Below are positions 8,320 through 16,465 of a DNA stretch of 16,480 nucleotides, one piece after another. Source of the stretch: Deltaproteobacteria bacterium UBA5799 (lineage in GTDB: Bacteria; Desulfobacterota; GWC2-55-46); the NCBI GenBank assembly GCA_002418185.1, contig DIDN01000103.1, forward strand, positions 1-16,480, in the 5' to 3' direction. The first letter of the stretch is position 1, and each line of letters begins with the position of its first letter. The notes under the pieces were generated by a model. It had not been told where the DNA came from. It did no database searches and worked only from the letters and a program-made list of their open reading frames with translations. Made by a program: the position numbers and the translations under genes.

Positions 8320-10626
8320 TCATCGGCCCAGCCAGTCCCTGATTATCATGGCCGCCCCTCTCTTATCGAGCGGCTCGTTGTTGTTTCCGCACCTCGGGTC
8401 CTGCGTACACGATGGGCAGGCGACCTCGCAGGGGCAGTCCTCCATGAGGTCCAGGGCCGAGGATAGCCATGCCCTCAGGCACTCGAACCCCCTGCGGGCA
8501 AGGCCAACCCCGCCCTCGTGTCCGTCGTAGACGAATATCGCGGGGCCCTGGAGTTCAGGGTTAAAGGTGTAGCTCACCCCGCCGAGGTCCGCCCTGTCGC
8601 AGAGCGCGTAAAGGGGGAGCGCCGCTATCATCGCGTGCTCGGCTGCGTGGAGCGCGCCGGCTGTGCCGTATCCCATTGCGCGCACCTCGTCGAGTATGGC
8701 CGTTCCGACCTTCATCCAGACGCCCCTGGTGGTGAATACCGAAGGAGGGAGGTCCAGGGCGAACTCGCCCATCGGGGCCTCGGTGAATATGTGTTTTTTC
8801 CTGTACCCGAGCACCCTTTCGGTGATCCTCAAGGTGCCGAAATTCACAGTCGTGTTCCTGAGCGGCAAGGAGTCGTCCTCGGATAATATCTCGGACTCCT
8901 CCTCGGTCATGGGCCTCGTGTAATAGGCTATGTCGCCAGCGGGCCTGCAGACGGCCACACGGTCGCGCATGTCGAGCCTCGTGACCCTGTACTGGACGCC
9001 CTTGTGGAGGTATATCGCGCCGGGATGGAGGTCGTATAATACCCGGGACGAGCTCGACTCTCCAAGGAGGCCGCCGCCTTCCTTTACGATGGAGTAGGCC
9101 TCGCCGGACTCCCGTATGGAGGTATCCATCTGGGGCCGCCTTTTCCTTGAGAACCATACGCCGAGCCTGCCGCGGCGGAGCTTGCCTTCGGCCTCAAGTT
9201 CCTCCAGGACAGGCTCAAGCCGGGAGATGTCGTAGACCGGGTCGTCGGCCCTTAAATACCGTTCAGCAGCCGCGGATAGCAGATGGGACTTTACTATCGG
9301 CCTGTTGAAGGGGTCGAGGACAGCGGCCTCGGATGCGCGCCTGAAAAAGTCCGGGGGGTTCCGCATGAAGTGCTGGTCGAGCGCGTCCGCAAGCGCGACC
9401 ATGACGATGAGCGAGTCGCGCCCGCTCCTGCCGACCCGGCCGCTCCGCTGCCACGTGGAGCTTACGGTCCCGGGATAGCCCACGAGTATGCACACGTCCA
9501 GCCCGCCTATGTCCACCCCGAGTTCAAGGGCGCTCGTTGAGACGACCCCAGAAAGCTCGCCGCTGAAAAGCCGTCTTTCTATCTCGCGCCTCTCCCCGGG
9601 GAGGAAGCCCGCGCGGTAGGAGCTGACCACCGGGCCTATGTCCGGGCAGCCGTCGAGTATCCGGGAATGCATGAGCTCCGTTACCTTCCTGGCCTTCGTA
9701 AACGCAATGGTCTTGAAGCCGGCGCGGACCGATGAGGCAAAAAGCCTCGTGGCTACCGTATAAGGACTTCCGCCCGAGGCCGGGTTGAGGAAGAGGAAGT
9801 GCCTCTTCCCGGAAGGCGCGCCGCTTTCGGTTATTGCATCGAAGTCCTTGCCGACAAGGGCCTCGGCAAGCTCCTCGGGGTTCGCTATCGTAGCCGAAGA
9901 TGCTATGAAGACCGGGTCGCTCCCGTAGAGCTTCGCGACCCTCCGGAGCCTTCTGAGTACGTTGGCCACATGCGAGCCGAAAACGCCCCTGTAGGCGTGT
10001 ATCTCGTCGACTACAACGAACCTGAGGTTCGACAGGAACCGTTCCCATTTTCCGTGGAACGGGTTTATCGCGAGGTGGATCATGTCCGGGTTGGTGAGTA
10101 CCACCCGGGGCGGATCCTCGCGCATCCTCTTTCTCCTGTACGCGGAGGTGTCGCCGTCGTATATCTCGGATATTCCGGGCTTGTAGGCCCTTCTTTTTCC
10201 TTTTTCCGGCGCGCCTTCCGTTTCAAGAGGGAGGCGTGAGGCAAGCTCGCGGAAAGCGCCGAGCTGGTCCTGCTCGAGCCCCTTTAGCGGGAATATGTAC
10301 ATTGCCCTTGCCTCGGGGTCCTTGAGGACGGCTTCGGCGACCGGCACGTTGTAGATGAGGCTCTTCCCGCTGGCGGTCGGGGTCATGACGACCACGTTCC
10401 TGCCCTGCCTCACGAGGTCTATTCCTTCGGCCTGGTGCGTAAAGAGCCCTTTTATACCGGCCGATGCGAGGGCCTCCTTTATCCCGGGCATGAGGGGCAG
10501 GGCTGTTTCCGAGTATACCGGCTCGCGTGGAGGGAGCGCCTCGTGGTGGACTACCTCCCTCAGGTCGGCCCTCGACTTTATCTCGGCTATGAACGAATCG
10601 ATGTCCATCGGGGGAGATGATAGCAT
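8320..10626 (-). CDS. MrfA/YprA-type DEAD/DEAH-box helicase with DUF1998 domain
   Basis: The 768-residue product is a superfamily 2 helicase. It has LFTHQAEGI (61-69, Q-motif-like), Walker A TPTASGKS (82-89), Walker B DEIH (207-210), motif III SSATIANP (243-250) and motif VI QRSGRVGRSGRDS. The C-terminal DUF1998 domain ends with a cysteine cluster, Cys731, Cys733, Cys737, Cys740 and Cys746, followed by GNNNEPLDK, matching the four-cysteine zinc site of MrfA. Bacillus MrfA is a 3'-5' helicase in excision repair of mitomycin-type damage, and that role is inferred here from the family. No MrfB-like nuclease gene is beside it. The start could be ATG 10626 or ATG 10608; neither has a clear ribosome binding site. 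It lies 41 bases downstream of the ResB-like gene. Confidence 0.92.
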   Translation of the reverse strand: MLSSPPMDIDSFIAEIKSRADLREVVHHEALPPREPVYSETALPLMPGIKEALASAGIKGLFTHQAEGIDLVRQGRNVVVMTPTASGKSLIYNVPVAEAVLKDPEARAMYIFPLKGLEQDQLGAFRELASRLPLETEGAPEKGKRRAYKPGISEIYDGDTSAYRRKRMREDPPRVVLTNPDMIHLAINPFHGKWERFLSNLRFVVVDEIHAYRGVFGSHVANVLRRLRRVAKLYGSDPVFIASSATIANPEELAEALVGKDFDAITESGAPSGKRHFLFLNPASGGSPYTVATRLFASSVRAGFKTIAFTKARKVTELMHSRILDGCPDIGPVVSSYRAGFLPGERREIERRLFSGELSGVVSTSALELGVDIGGLDVCILVGYPGTVSSTWQRSGRVGRSGRDSLIVMVALADALDQHFMRNPPDFFRRASEAAVLDPFNRPIVKSHLLSAAAERYLRADDPVYDISRLEPVLEELEAEGKLRRGRLGVWFSRKRRPQMDTSIRESGEAYSIVKEGGGLLGESSSSRVLYDLHPGAIYLHKGVQYRVTRLDMRDRVAVCRPAGDIAYYTRPMTEEESEILSEDDSLPLRNTTVNFGTLRITERVLGYRKKHIFTEAPMGEFALDLPPSVFTTRGVWMKVGTAILDEVRAMGYGTAGALHAAEHAMIAALPLYALCDRADLGGVSYTFNPELQGPAIFVYDGHEGGVGLARRGFECLRAWLSSALDLMEDCPCEVACPSCTQDPRCGNNNEPLDKRGAAMIIRDWLGR

Positions 10627-10667
10627 TGCGGGGATTTTTTTGCCAACGGAGAGGCGTGCCGGGAGAC

Positions 10668-11852
10668 TCAGTCCTTGAGCGCCTCGGGTCTCAGGTCGTC
10701 TTTTGTAATGAGCGCCTCAGCCCTCTCTATGAGCCTTTCGGTTGAAGCGAACGCGCCGCCGGAGGAGGCGAAGACGTCGAGCCGGACGATTTCACCGGAG
10801 GCGTCTATCCTGTAAGCCAGGAAGTAGTAAGGCAGGCAGAGCCAGAGCGAAACCGCAGTAACGGCGAGAAGACCGCCCGCAAGCAGGAGCCTTCTCCCCG
10901 GGTCGTACCTGTACCGCAGGACCGCCTCCTCCCTCGCGTCTGCGAGCGCCACCAGCGCGCCGTCGACGATTACCGCTTCTCCGAGCCTGAGCATGGCAGG
11001 CTCCCCAGGGGTCCCTTTTTTCCTGACCGCTACATGGGGCCTGAGCTCCTGCCGGGAACCGTCTGCCCTCGTGACTGCGCCTCTAACGAGTTCCCCGAAT
11101 ACGAGGGTCGAAAGGCTGCCGGGTATGATGGCCTCGCCGCCTGGCCGTGCGTTAATGAGTATGGGGCTTTCGTTGACCTTAAGCCTGAGCGTCTGTTCAA
11201 CCGACAGCAGGCGGAAGGCATAGCCGCCGTACTGAAAGGGTTCCGTTGTCCCTGCCTCGCCCCGGGCGACCGGCCCGTCCCAGATTACACTGAGCTTCGC
11301 CCTAACCTCGACCGGGCGGAGGGCGCCTTCATTGAATTCGGGCCGTTCCCACCCGGTCCATACGGCGAGTCTCGACCACAGGGCATGAGGGAAGACGAAC
11401 TCGGCTGACCGGACGTATTCGGATGCCGAGCCCTCGAACAGGAGGCCAGGTCCGCTCCCTGGGCCGGACCTGGCAGGGAACGGCCCGAAGATGCCGCGTC
11501 CTTCAGGGGCGAAGGCTTCCCGGGTGCCGGCCTTCAGCGTGACCGTCCCCTCAAACGCGAAGAGGGCCGAGAGGAGCAAACCGGACATCAGGACCAGTGC
11601 CCCGGCAAGGAGCGCAAGCGCGAGCCTCCGGGGTGGGATGCCCTTTTCCATTACTGTCCACTCGCCGCCGTTGTCGACGGGCCTCAAGCCGAGCGCACCG
11701 CAAAAGACCCGTCCCGCGTCCGCGCGGGCGCGTTCCGGCGTTTGAGTAAGGAGGACCGACTGCGACGGCTCGAAAGGCCAGCTTGCCTTTTTACCTATGG
11801 TTTGCGTAAAGAGCGGCAGGTCCGGCAGGGAGAGGAACCGATACAGCCGCAT
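10668..11852 (-). CDS. ResB-like cytochrome c biogenesis protein lacking N-terminal membrane helices
   Basis: The 394-residue product resembles the second half of ResB/CcsB, the system II cytochrome c maturation protein. RLYRFLSLPDLPLF at the start fits the region that follows membrane helix 3 in ResB. A helix at about 77-99 leads into FEGTVTLKAGT. A large presumably extracytoplasmic domain follows, then RYDPGRRLLL and a membrane helix at 322-347, and a cytoplasmic tail. The first three helices of a normal ResB are missing, as is the histidine usual in the helix at 77-99. ATG 11852 is preceded by AAGGGGGG; the frame is open only to 11921, where a TGA closes it. It may be a divergent stand-alone domain or a decayed gene. 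No CcsA/ResC gene is in the window. The family call is from recalled patterns, so moderate. Confidence 0.5.
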   Translation of the reverse strand: MRLYRFLSLPDLPLFTQTIGKKASWPFEPSQSVLLTQTPERARADAGRVFCGALGLRPVDNGGEWTVMEKGIPPRRLALALLAGALVLMSGLLLSALFAFEGTVTLKAGTREAFAPEGRGIFGPFPARSGPGSGPGLLFEGSASEYVRSAEFVFPHALWSRLAVWTGWERPEFNEGALRPVEVRAKLSVIWDGPVARGEAGTTEPFQYGGYAFRLLSVEQTLRLKVNESPILINARPGGEAIIPGSLSTLVFGELVRGAVTRADGSRQELRPHVAVRKKGTPGEPAMLRLGEAVIVDGALVALADAREEAVLRYRYDPGRRLLLAGGLLAVTAVSLWLCLPYYFLAYRIDASGEIVRLDVFASSGGAFASTERLIERAEALITKDDLRPEALKD

Positions 11853-12153
11853 GGCCCCCCTTGCAAGACGACTGTCCCTGCGCGGGCTCCTTGTCTTCCG
11901 TACCCGGGGTATAGGCATGACTCATTCCTGTTTGAGGATGCGAACGACGACGTGAGCTTCCGAGCCAGAGCACTATGGCAGGCCTGAGAGGTTGATTGAA
12001 TTCCCTGAACAGGCACACGGCCTTGGCGCCCCATGCCGCCATCAAAAGGGGGCCCGAAATGTCGCAAGCCCCGTTGCTCGGCCGCAGGCCCGGAGCGCGC
12101 CGAAAGGATGAAATCCCAAGGGCATAATGAAAAATTATCATGCCCCATTTGGT
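11853..12153. other. Noncoding stretch between divergent genes
   Basis: I find no credible gene here on either strand; short open frames lack family patterns, membrane spans or ribosome binding sites. The GC content falls towards 12120-12150. The stretch contains the hairpin at 12120-12145. On the minus strand, TTGTCA (complement of 12155-12160) and GATAAT (complement of 12134-12139) could be a weak promoter for the ResB-like gene, but the 15-base spacer is short. The length is compatible with an eroded upstream part of the ResB-like gene, though nothing recognisable remains. Confidence 0.5.
12120..12145. repeat. Interrupted inverted repeat in the divergent intergenic region
   Basis: GGGCAT (12120-12125) matches ATGCCC (12140-12145), and ATAAT (12124-12128) matches ATTAT (12134-12138), so two alternative pairings of the same hairpin are possible around an A-rich loop. 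It ends nine bases before the -35 box at 12154, which fits an operator or an old terminator. The function is inference. Confidence 0.45.
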
Positions 12154-12182
12154 TTGACAAGCGGCATCTTTAGGGTTAAGAT
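12154..12182 (+). promoter_or_regulatory. Near-consensus sigma-70 promoter
   Basis: TTGACA (12154-12159) and TAAGAT (12177-12182) are separated by exactly 17 bases, a strong housekeeping promoter match. Transcription would start near 12189 and leave a leader of about 130 bases before the small cysteine protein at 12318. It would also serve the metallophosphoesterase gene. Confidence 0.8.
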
Positions 12183-12200
12183 TTAGCAGGCTTTCACGCT

Positions 12201-12225
12201 TTCCGCCGCTTCATCTCCGGCGGAA
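12201..12225 (+). promoter_or_regulatory. Leader hairpin just after the promoter
   Basis: TTCCGCCG (12201-12208) and CGGCGGAA (12218-12225) form an eight-pair stem with a nine-base loop. TTTTT at 12231-12235 comes six bases after the stem, with TCCGG in between. If transcription starts near 12189 this lies at the 5' end of the mRNA and could stabilise it or act as a weak attenuator. No known riboswitch pattern is recognised. Confidence 0.45.
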
Positions 12226-12317
12226 TCCGGTTTTTGAGGACGGAATCCCCATAGGTTCCAAGCCCGCAAAGGGTTGTCCCGATGCTGCCGGATTTTCCTG
12301 AAAGGGACCAGCATACA

Positions 12318-12626
12318 ATGAAAAAACTCAGGTGCCATTGCTGCGGCAGGGAACTGCCCAAGGGCAATTTGAAATACATACTCGAAATAAGGAGCTTTGC
12401 GGACTTCGACGGCTACCTCGAGGACTTCGACGGCGACGTGGAGGAGGGCATAAACGACCTCCTCGACGCCATGGAGAGCATGGACCCCAAGGCCCTCGAG
12501 GAGGACGTCTCAAAGGAGCTCATCTTCATACTGTGCAAGTCCTGCCGCGACAGGTTCACCAACGACCCGTTCCAGACCGGCAAGGCAGTGTTCGAGGGAG
12601 AGGACGTCAAGGGCACGATACACTGA
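12318..12626 (+). CDS. Small acidic protein with paired CxxC motifs (hypothetical)
   Basis: The 102-residue product has Cys6-x-x-Cys9 (RCHCCGRELP) near the start and Cys73-x-x-Cys76 (CKSCRD) late, a likely split zinc-ribbon site. Between them lies an acidic, helical stretch at about 28-65. I do not recognise a named family. ATG 12318 begins MKKLRCHCCG and has AAAGGGA about ten bases upstream; in-frame ATG 12282 would add twelve residues with no cysteine. It lies downstream of a strong promoter and 45 bases before a metallophosphoesterase gene, so the two are probably co-transcribed. A role as a small regulator or metal-binding adaptor is only a guess. Confidence 0.75.
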   Translation: MKKLRCHCCGRELPKGNLKYILEIRSFADFDGYLEDFDGDVEEGINDLLDAMESMDPKALEEDVSKELIFILCKSCRDRFTNDPFQTGKAVFEGEDVKGTIH

Positions 12627-12671
12627 GACGGAAAAAGCCTCTTTCCGCAGCAGTCCCCCGCCCATATACCG

Positions 12672-13406
12672 ATGCTTTACGCCGTAATCTCCGATATCCA
12701 CTCGAATCTTGAGGCCCTCGCAGCTTTCCTGGAAGCCGCTCGTCGCCTCCGCGTGGAAAAGGTCGTATGCCTCGGCGACATAGTCGGCTACAACGCTAAC
12801 CCCAATGAATGCATAGAGATACTGAGGGACAGGGGGGCAATCTGCGTCCTCGGCAACCACGACTCCAGGGTGGCCGGGTTCGAGGAGCCGACCAACTTCA
12901 ACTACCATGCTGCGGCCGCCGTGTACTGGACGAGGGACGCCATAACGCCTGAGAACCTCGAATTCCTCAAGGACCTCCCCAGGAGTGTTACAGTCAAGGG
13001 GCGGTTTACGGCCGTCCACGGCTGGCTGAACGACACCGACAGGTACATAATGGGGCCGAGGGACGCGGAAAGGAACTTCCGGCTAATGGAGAGCCTCGGT
13101 ACGCCCGACCTGTGCTTTTTCGGGCATACCCACGTCCCGGCCGTTTACTCGGAAAAGGACGGCGAGGCTGTCCTCCTGCATGAAAACCCGGTAAAGCTCG
13201 CCAAAGGAGCGAAATACCTCATAAACCCCGGCGGGCTCGGCCAGCCGCGCGACCGCGACCCCAGGGCCGCGTTCCTCGTCTATGACACAAGGAAAAACCA
13301 GGCCGCTTTCCACAGGGTCGAGTACGACGTCCGCTCGGCGTCGGAAAAGGTCCTCAAGGCAGGCCTTCCCGACAGGCTCGCAGAAAGGCTCAAGCTCGGG
13401 TGGTAG
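12672..13406 (+). CDS. Calcineurin-like metallophosphoesterase (YfcE/MJ0936-type)
   Basis: The 244-residue product shows all metal-ligand motifs of the family: SDIHSN (Asp8, His10), GDIVGY (Asp36), GNHD (Asn62, His63), AVHG (His116) and GHTHVP (His152, His154). It should be a cytosolic two-metal phosphoesterase. This compact subgroup includes phosphodiesterases and protein phosphatases, and the substrate cannot be read from sequence. ATG 12672 is chosen because MLYAVISDIH is the usual family start, although no Shine-Dalgarno sequence is visible; coupling to the upstream small gene is possible. No cap-like or membrane domain is present. Confidence 0.9.
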   Translation: MLYAVISDIHSNLEALAAFLEAARRLRVEKVVCLGDIVGYNANPNECIEILRDRGAICVLGNHDSRVAGFEEPTNFNYHAAAAVYWTRDAITPENLEFLKDLPRSVTVKGRFTAVHGWLNDTDRYIMGPRDAERNFRLMESLGTPDLCFFGHTHVPAVYSEKDGEAVLLHENPVKLAKGAKYLINPGGLGQPRDRDPRAAFLVYDTRKNQAAFHRVEYDVRSASEKVLKAGLPDRLAERLKLGW

Positions 13407-13648
13407 GGCCGCCCCGCCTCTCCCGTGACACGAATCCAACCCCTTCCCGTCAGCCGTCACTTCCGAAATAAATTAAAGTACGTGCGTTTTTCAGCCGAAA
13501 TCAATGCAGTACCCAAAGACATTCGACCGCCGTCGTCCGTGTTTTCGGCAAATGGGCGCTGCCGGGAATTCTGTTCTGAAACACTATCTTTTTCGGGTGG
13601 TTCAGGCGTTTTATTGACGCTCTATCTTATGCTATCGGAGGGCCCGGG

Positions 13649-14869
13649 ATGTTCAGGAAGATCCAGATGGACGAGCTTAAAAAGGGCATGAAGGTATGCG
13701 CCCTTGAGAAGGACGACACGGGCAGGCCGTCGTTCTTCATGAACTCGCTCCTCATTAAAAGCGACGCCGACATAGACGCCTTCAGGGGCAGGGGATACGG
13801 GGTGGCTTATATCCAGGAAGAATATGCCGCGGGGAGCGCCGGACCGGACAGATGCTCCCTGGGACAGTCTGCGGGCCCGTCCGGCCTGGTCGCAGGCTCC
13901 GTGCTCAGGAAGACCGTGGGGTTCGAAGAGGAGATATACAGGGCAATGTCGCTCAAGGACGAGGCCGTGGGCCGCGTCATGGAGCTCCTTACGGACATCA
14001 AGGCCGGAAGGGGTGTGGACGTGGAGGCGTTCGGCCTCGTCGTCGTCAGGATGATCGACAGCATATTCAGGAACCCCGAGGCCCTGACCTGCCTCGCCTG
14101 GATGAGGGACAACGACGACTGCACTTTCCGGCACTCGCTTAACTCGTGCATATTGTCCATCGCGCTCGGGGTCGAGCTGGGTTTTTCAAGGGAAAGGCTC
14201 CTGGAGCTGGGTATGGCGGCCGTGCTGCACGACGTCGGCAAGCTGCTCCTGCCCGAGGGGCTTCTGAACACGCCCGGAAGGTACACGGAGGGCGAGTTCG
14301 CCGAGATGCGGACGCATTCCCGTCTGGGTGCGGACCTCCTCATGAAGACGAGGGGGATAAGGCAGTCGGCGGTCGTCGTCGCGCTCCAGCACCATGAAAG
14401 GATGGACGGCAACGGGTACCCGGAAAGGCTCTCCGGGACGCGCATTCACGAGTTCGGCAGGATCGTCTGCATAGTGGACGGCTACGACGCAATGACGTCA
14501 GCCAGGCCCTACAGGAAGAGTTTCGAGCCGCACGAGGCACTGCAGCTCATGACCTTCGGTAGGAACAGCATCTATGATGCCGGACTGCTGCAAAAGTTCA
14601 TCGCGTGCATAGGGATATACCCGGTCGGGAGCGCGGTGGAGCTGAGCACCGGCGAGATAGCCGTCGTCCGGTCCGTGAACCGCGAAAACCCCCTGAAACC
14701 GGACGTGCTGGTCGTGGCTTCAGGCGACGGCAAGCCGCGCGAGCGCCCTGCCGAGCTCTCCCTCTCCGGACGGAACGACTTGTGGATAACCGGTTCGGCC
14801 AACCCGTCCAAGTTCGGCATCGACGCAAAGGGCATAGTCCTCTCGGGCGCGTCCTCCGGCAAAAACTGA
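13649..14869 (+). CDS. HD-GYP domain cyclic-di-GMP phosphodiesterase with DUF3391-like N-terminus
   Basis: The 406-residue product is a soluble HD-GYP protein that should hydrolyse c-di-GMP. Residues 1-95 resemble DUF3391 (QMDELKKGMKVCALE), a frequent partner of HD-GYP domains. The catalytic domain at about 150-330 keeps His162, the His194-Asp195 pair and Lys198 (LHDVGK), His223, His248-His249 and the GYP motif at 256-258, followed by DGYDAMTSARPYRK. The C-terminal part (YPVGSAVELSTGE) is the usual extension. There is no receiver domain or membrane helix, so the input is unclear. ATG 13649 has GGAGGG (13636-13641) at ideal spacing. The 242 bases before it (13407-13648) hold no gene, no recognisable c-di-GMP riboswitch and no promoter that I could identify with confidence. 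Confidence 0.92.
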   Translation: MFRKIQMDELKKGMKVCALEKDDTGRPSFFMNSLLIKSDADIDAFRGRGYGVAYIQEEYAAGSAGPDRCSLGQSAGPSGLVAGSVLRKTVGFEEEIYRAMSLKDEAVGRVMELLTDIKAGRGVDVEAFGLVVVRMIDSIFRNPEALTCLAWMRDNDDCTFRHSLNSCILSIALGVELGFSRERLLELGMAAVLHDVGKLLLPEGLLNTPGRYTEGEFAEMRTHSRLGADLLMKTRGIRQSAVVVALQHHERMDGNGYPERLSGTRIHEFGRIVCIVDGYDAMTSARPYRKSFEPHEALQLMTFGRNSIYDAGLLQKFIACIGIYPVGSAVELSTGEIAVVRSVNRENPLKPDVLVVASGDGKPRERPAELSLSGRNDLWITGSANPSKFGIDAKGIVLSGASSGKN

Positions 14870-14879
14870 AACGGCAGCC

Positions 14880-14894
14880 GGCCGCCTCCCGGCC
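14880..14894. repeat. Short GC-rich inverted repeat between convergent genes
   Basis: GGCCG (14880-14884) and CGGCC (14890-14894) form a five-pair stem in the 42-base gap between the HD-GYP gene and the TPR membrane protein. No T-run follows on either strand, so it is at best a weak terminator. Confidence 0.25.
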
Positions 14895-14911
14895 TGGAGC
14901 GCCTTACCCTG

Positions 14912-16465
14912 TCAATCCGCCGCCTTGCCCGGCCTCTCCATCTCGCGGTACATCTTAACCCGTTTCCTCGCGAACTCCTTCTGCTTTTCGTACCTGGGCG
15001 GCGCGTTCTTCGAAAAGAGGTCGTAGTAATAGACGGCCTGGTCGAAGCGGCCGGCCTCCACGAGGTTCACCGCGATATTGTAGTAGGCCTCGATGTTGCC
15101 TGGGTCGAGCGCTATCGCCAACTTGTATTCCTCGATGGCCTCAAGGGGCCTGCCGAGGAGCATGTAGGAGTTGCCGAGGTTGTTGTGCGGCCTGGACTTC
15201 ATCGGAGACTTGGCGGCCACGTCCAGCCACATCGTGAGCTTCGTCCGCCATGCCTTGTTCCTATCGTAGGTCGCGCCCGCGAGCACCAGCATCAGAGCCA
15301 GCGCCCCGGAAAGCGCTAAAGACCCGCCCCGTGCCGGCCACCTGTTCCCGGCCCGAGAAAGCCCTGCCCAGAGCGCATCCGAAAAAATGAAGAAGGCCCC
15401 GACCGAGGCGAGGTAGACCCTGTGCTCGAATATCGGGTCGGCTATCGGTATTATGCTCGAGGTGGGCGCGAGTATGATGAAGAACCAGAGGATGAAGAAC
15501 GAGGCCGCACGTTTTTTCTTTAAGAGGAATATGGCCGAGGCGAAGAGCGCAACGAGGAACAGGAACGAGAGGAAGGTGTCCAATTCAAAGAGGCTTCTGC
15601 TTGTCCTGAAGTCGTAGTCGAGGTTCTGCCAGGCCGGCAGGACGAGGAGCCTTATGTACGTCACGATAGCCCTGAACTGGGTGAGGAGGTACTCCCACGG
15701 GGTGAAGCCCTGTACTGAGAAGCCGGCGTCAGCGCCTTTCAGCCCCATGACTATCAACACTCCCGAGGCCGCCGCGAGGGCAAGGAATACAAGCGGCCCG
15801 GCCATACTCCTGAGAGAGGGCCTTTCGCGAAGGAAATAAAGATCGTAGAGGATTATGACGAGCGGCAGCGTTACGGCCATCTGCTTGCTGCCGAGAGCCA
15901 GTATCCCGGCGAGGACGGAGGCCGCGTAGAGGAGGTATCTCGGCAACCCCCCGCCCGCCCGCCGCGCCTTTATGAATGCTATGAGCGAGGCGAGGTAGAA
16001 TAGCGACGCGAGCGACTCGTACCTCTGCGAGATGTAGCTCACAGATTCGGTCTGCACCGGGTGGAGGAGGAATACGGCCGAGGTCAGAAGGGCTATGAAA
16101 AACGAGCGGTCTTTATCGTACAGGAGCCTCGGCGAGCGCGCGGTCAGCAATGCGAGATAAAATACGAGGAGGCCGCAGAGGGCGTGTATCGCGAAGTTGG
16201 TCGCGTGGTAGGGGACCACGTCGAGCCCCCAGAAATGATAGTTCACCGAAAAGGTGAACGTCGAGACAGGACGGATGCCGTCCACGAACGACTTCGCGGT
16301 CAGTCCCTTGTAGTTCCCCATGTCCGTGACATAGGGGTTTTCCGCGACCGTGCCGTCGTCGTCGAACTGGAATTCGCCCGTAAAGGTATTGGAATAGGCG
16401 AGTACGGAGAGGGCCAGGGCTATTGCGAGGAGTATCGCTGCAGGGCGTCTATCGAAAGACGTCAT
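14912..16465 (-). CDS. TMTC-like multispanning membrane protein with C-terminal TPRs (GT-C glycosyltransferase-related)
   Basis: The 517-residue product has about ten or more hydrophobic helices up to residue 410, then a soluble tail with two TPR motifs (about 425-458 and 459-492) containing HNNLGNSYMLLGRPLEAIEE. The first extracytoplasmic loop has FQFDDD (Asp35-Asp37), typical of catalytic acidic residues in GT-C transferases. LHPVQTESVSYISQRYESLA and EHRVYLASVGAFF match the pattern of bacterial proteins related to eukaryotic TMTC O-mannosyltransferases. It may transfer a sugar from a polyprenyl-phosphate donor to protein or lipid; this is inferred from the family. The gene is complete, with ATG at 16465 near the window edge and only a weak purine-rich site upstream. 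It converges on the HD-GYP gene. Confidence 0.85.
   Translation of the reverse strand: MTSFDRRPAAILLAIALALSVLAYSNTFTGEFQFDDDGTVAENPYVTDMGNYKGLTAKSFVDGIRPVSTFTFSVNYHFWGLDVVPYHATNFAIHALCGLLVFYLALLTARSPRLLYDKDRSFFIALLTSAVFLLHPVQTESVSYISQRYESLASLFYLASLIAFIKARRAGGGLPRYLLYAASVLAGILALGSKQMAVTLPLVIILYDLYFLRERPSLRSMAGPLVFLALAAASGVLIVMGLKGADAGFSVQGFTPWEYLLTQFRAIVTYIRLLVLPAWQNLDYDFRTSRSLFELDTFLSFLFLVALFASAIFLLKKKRAASFFILWFFIILAPTSSIIPIADPIFEHRVYLASVGAFFIFSDALWAGLSRAGNRWPARGGSLALSGALALMLVLAGATYDRNKAWRTKLTMWLDVAAKSPMKSRPHNNLGNSYMLLGRPLEAIEEYKLAIALDPGNIEAYYNIAVNLVEAGRFDQAVYYYDLFSKNAPPRYEKQKEFARKRVKMYREMERPGKAAD

Noticed and set aside
11791..12160. Two overlapping minus-strand open frames upstream of the ResB-like gene, considered as its missing N-terminus
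   Set aside because: Neither shows the expected hydrophobic helices or a ResB start pattern, and joining them would need a frameshift with no supporting similarity.
13480..13640. Possible c-di-GMP (GEMM) riboswitch before the HD-GYP gene
   Set aside because: I looked for the conserved tetraloop, receptor and GGNNGC-type blocks and could not line them up; only short chance matches such as GGCAAA appear.
13425..13691. Possible 88-codon gene before the HD-GYP gene
   Set aside because: It overlaps the start of the HD-GYP gene, has no ribosome binding site and no recognisable feature.
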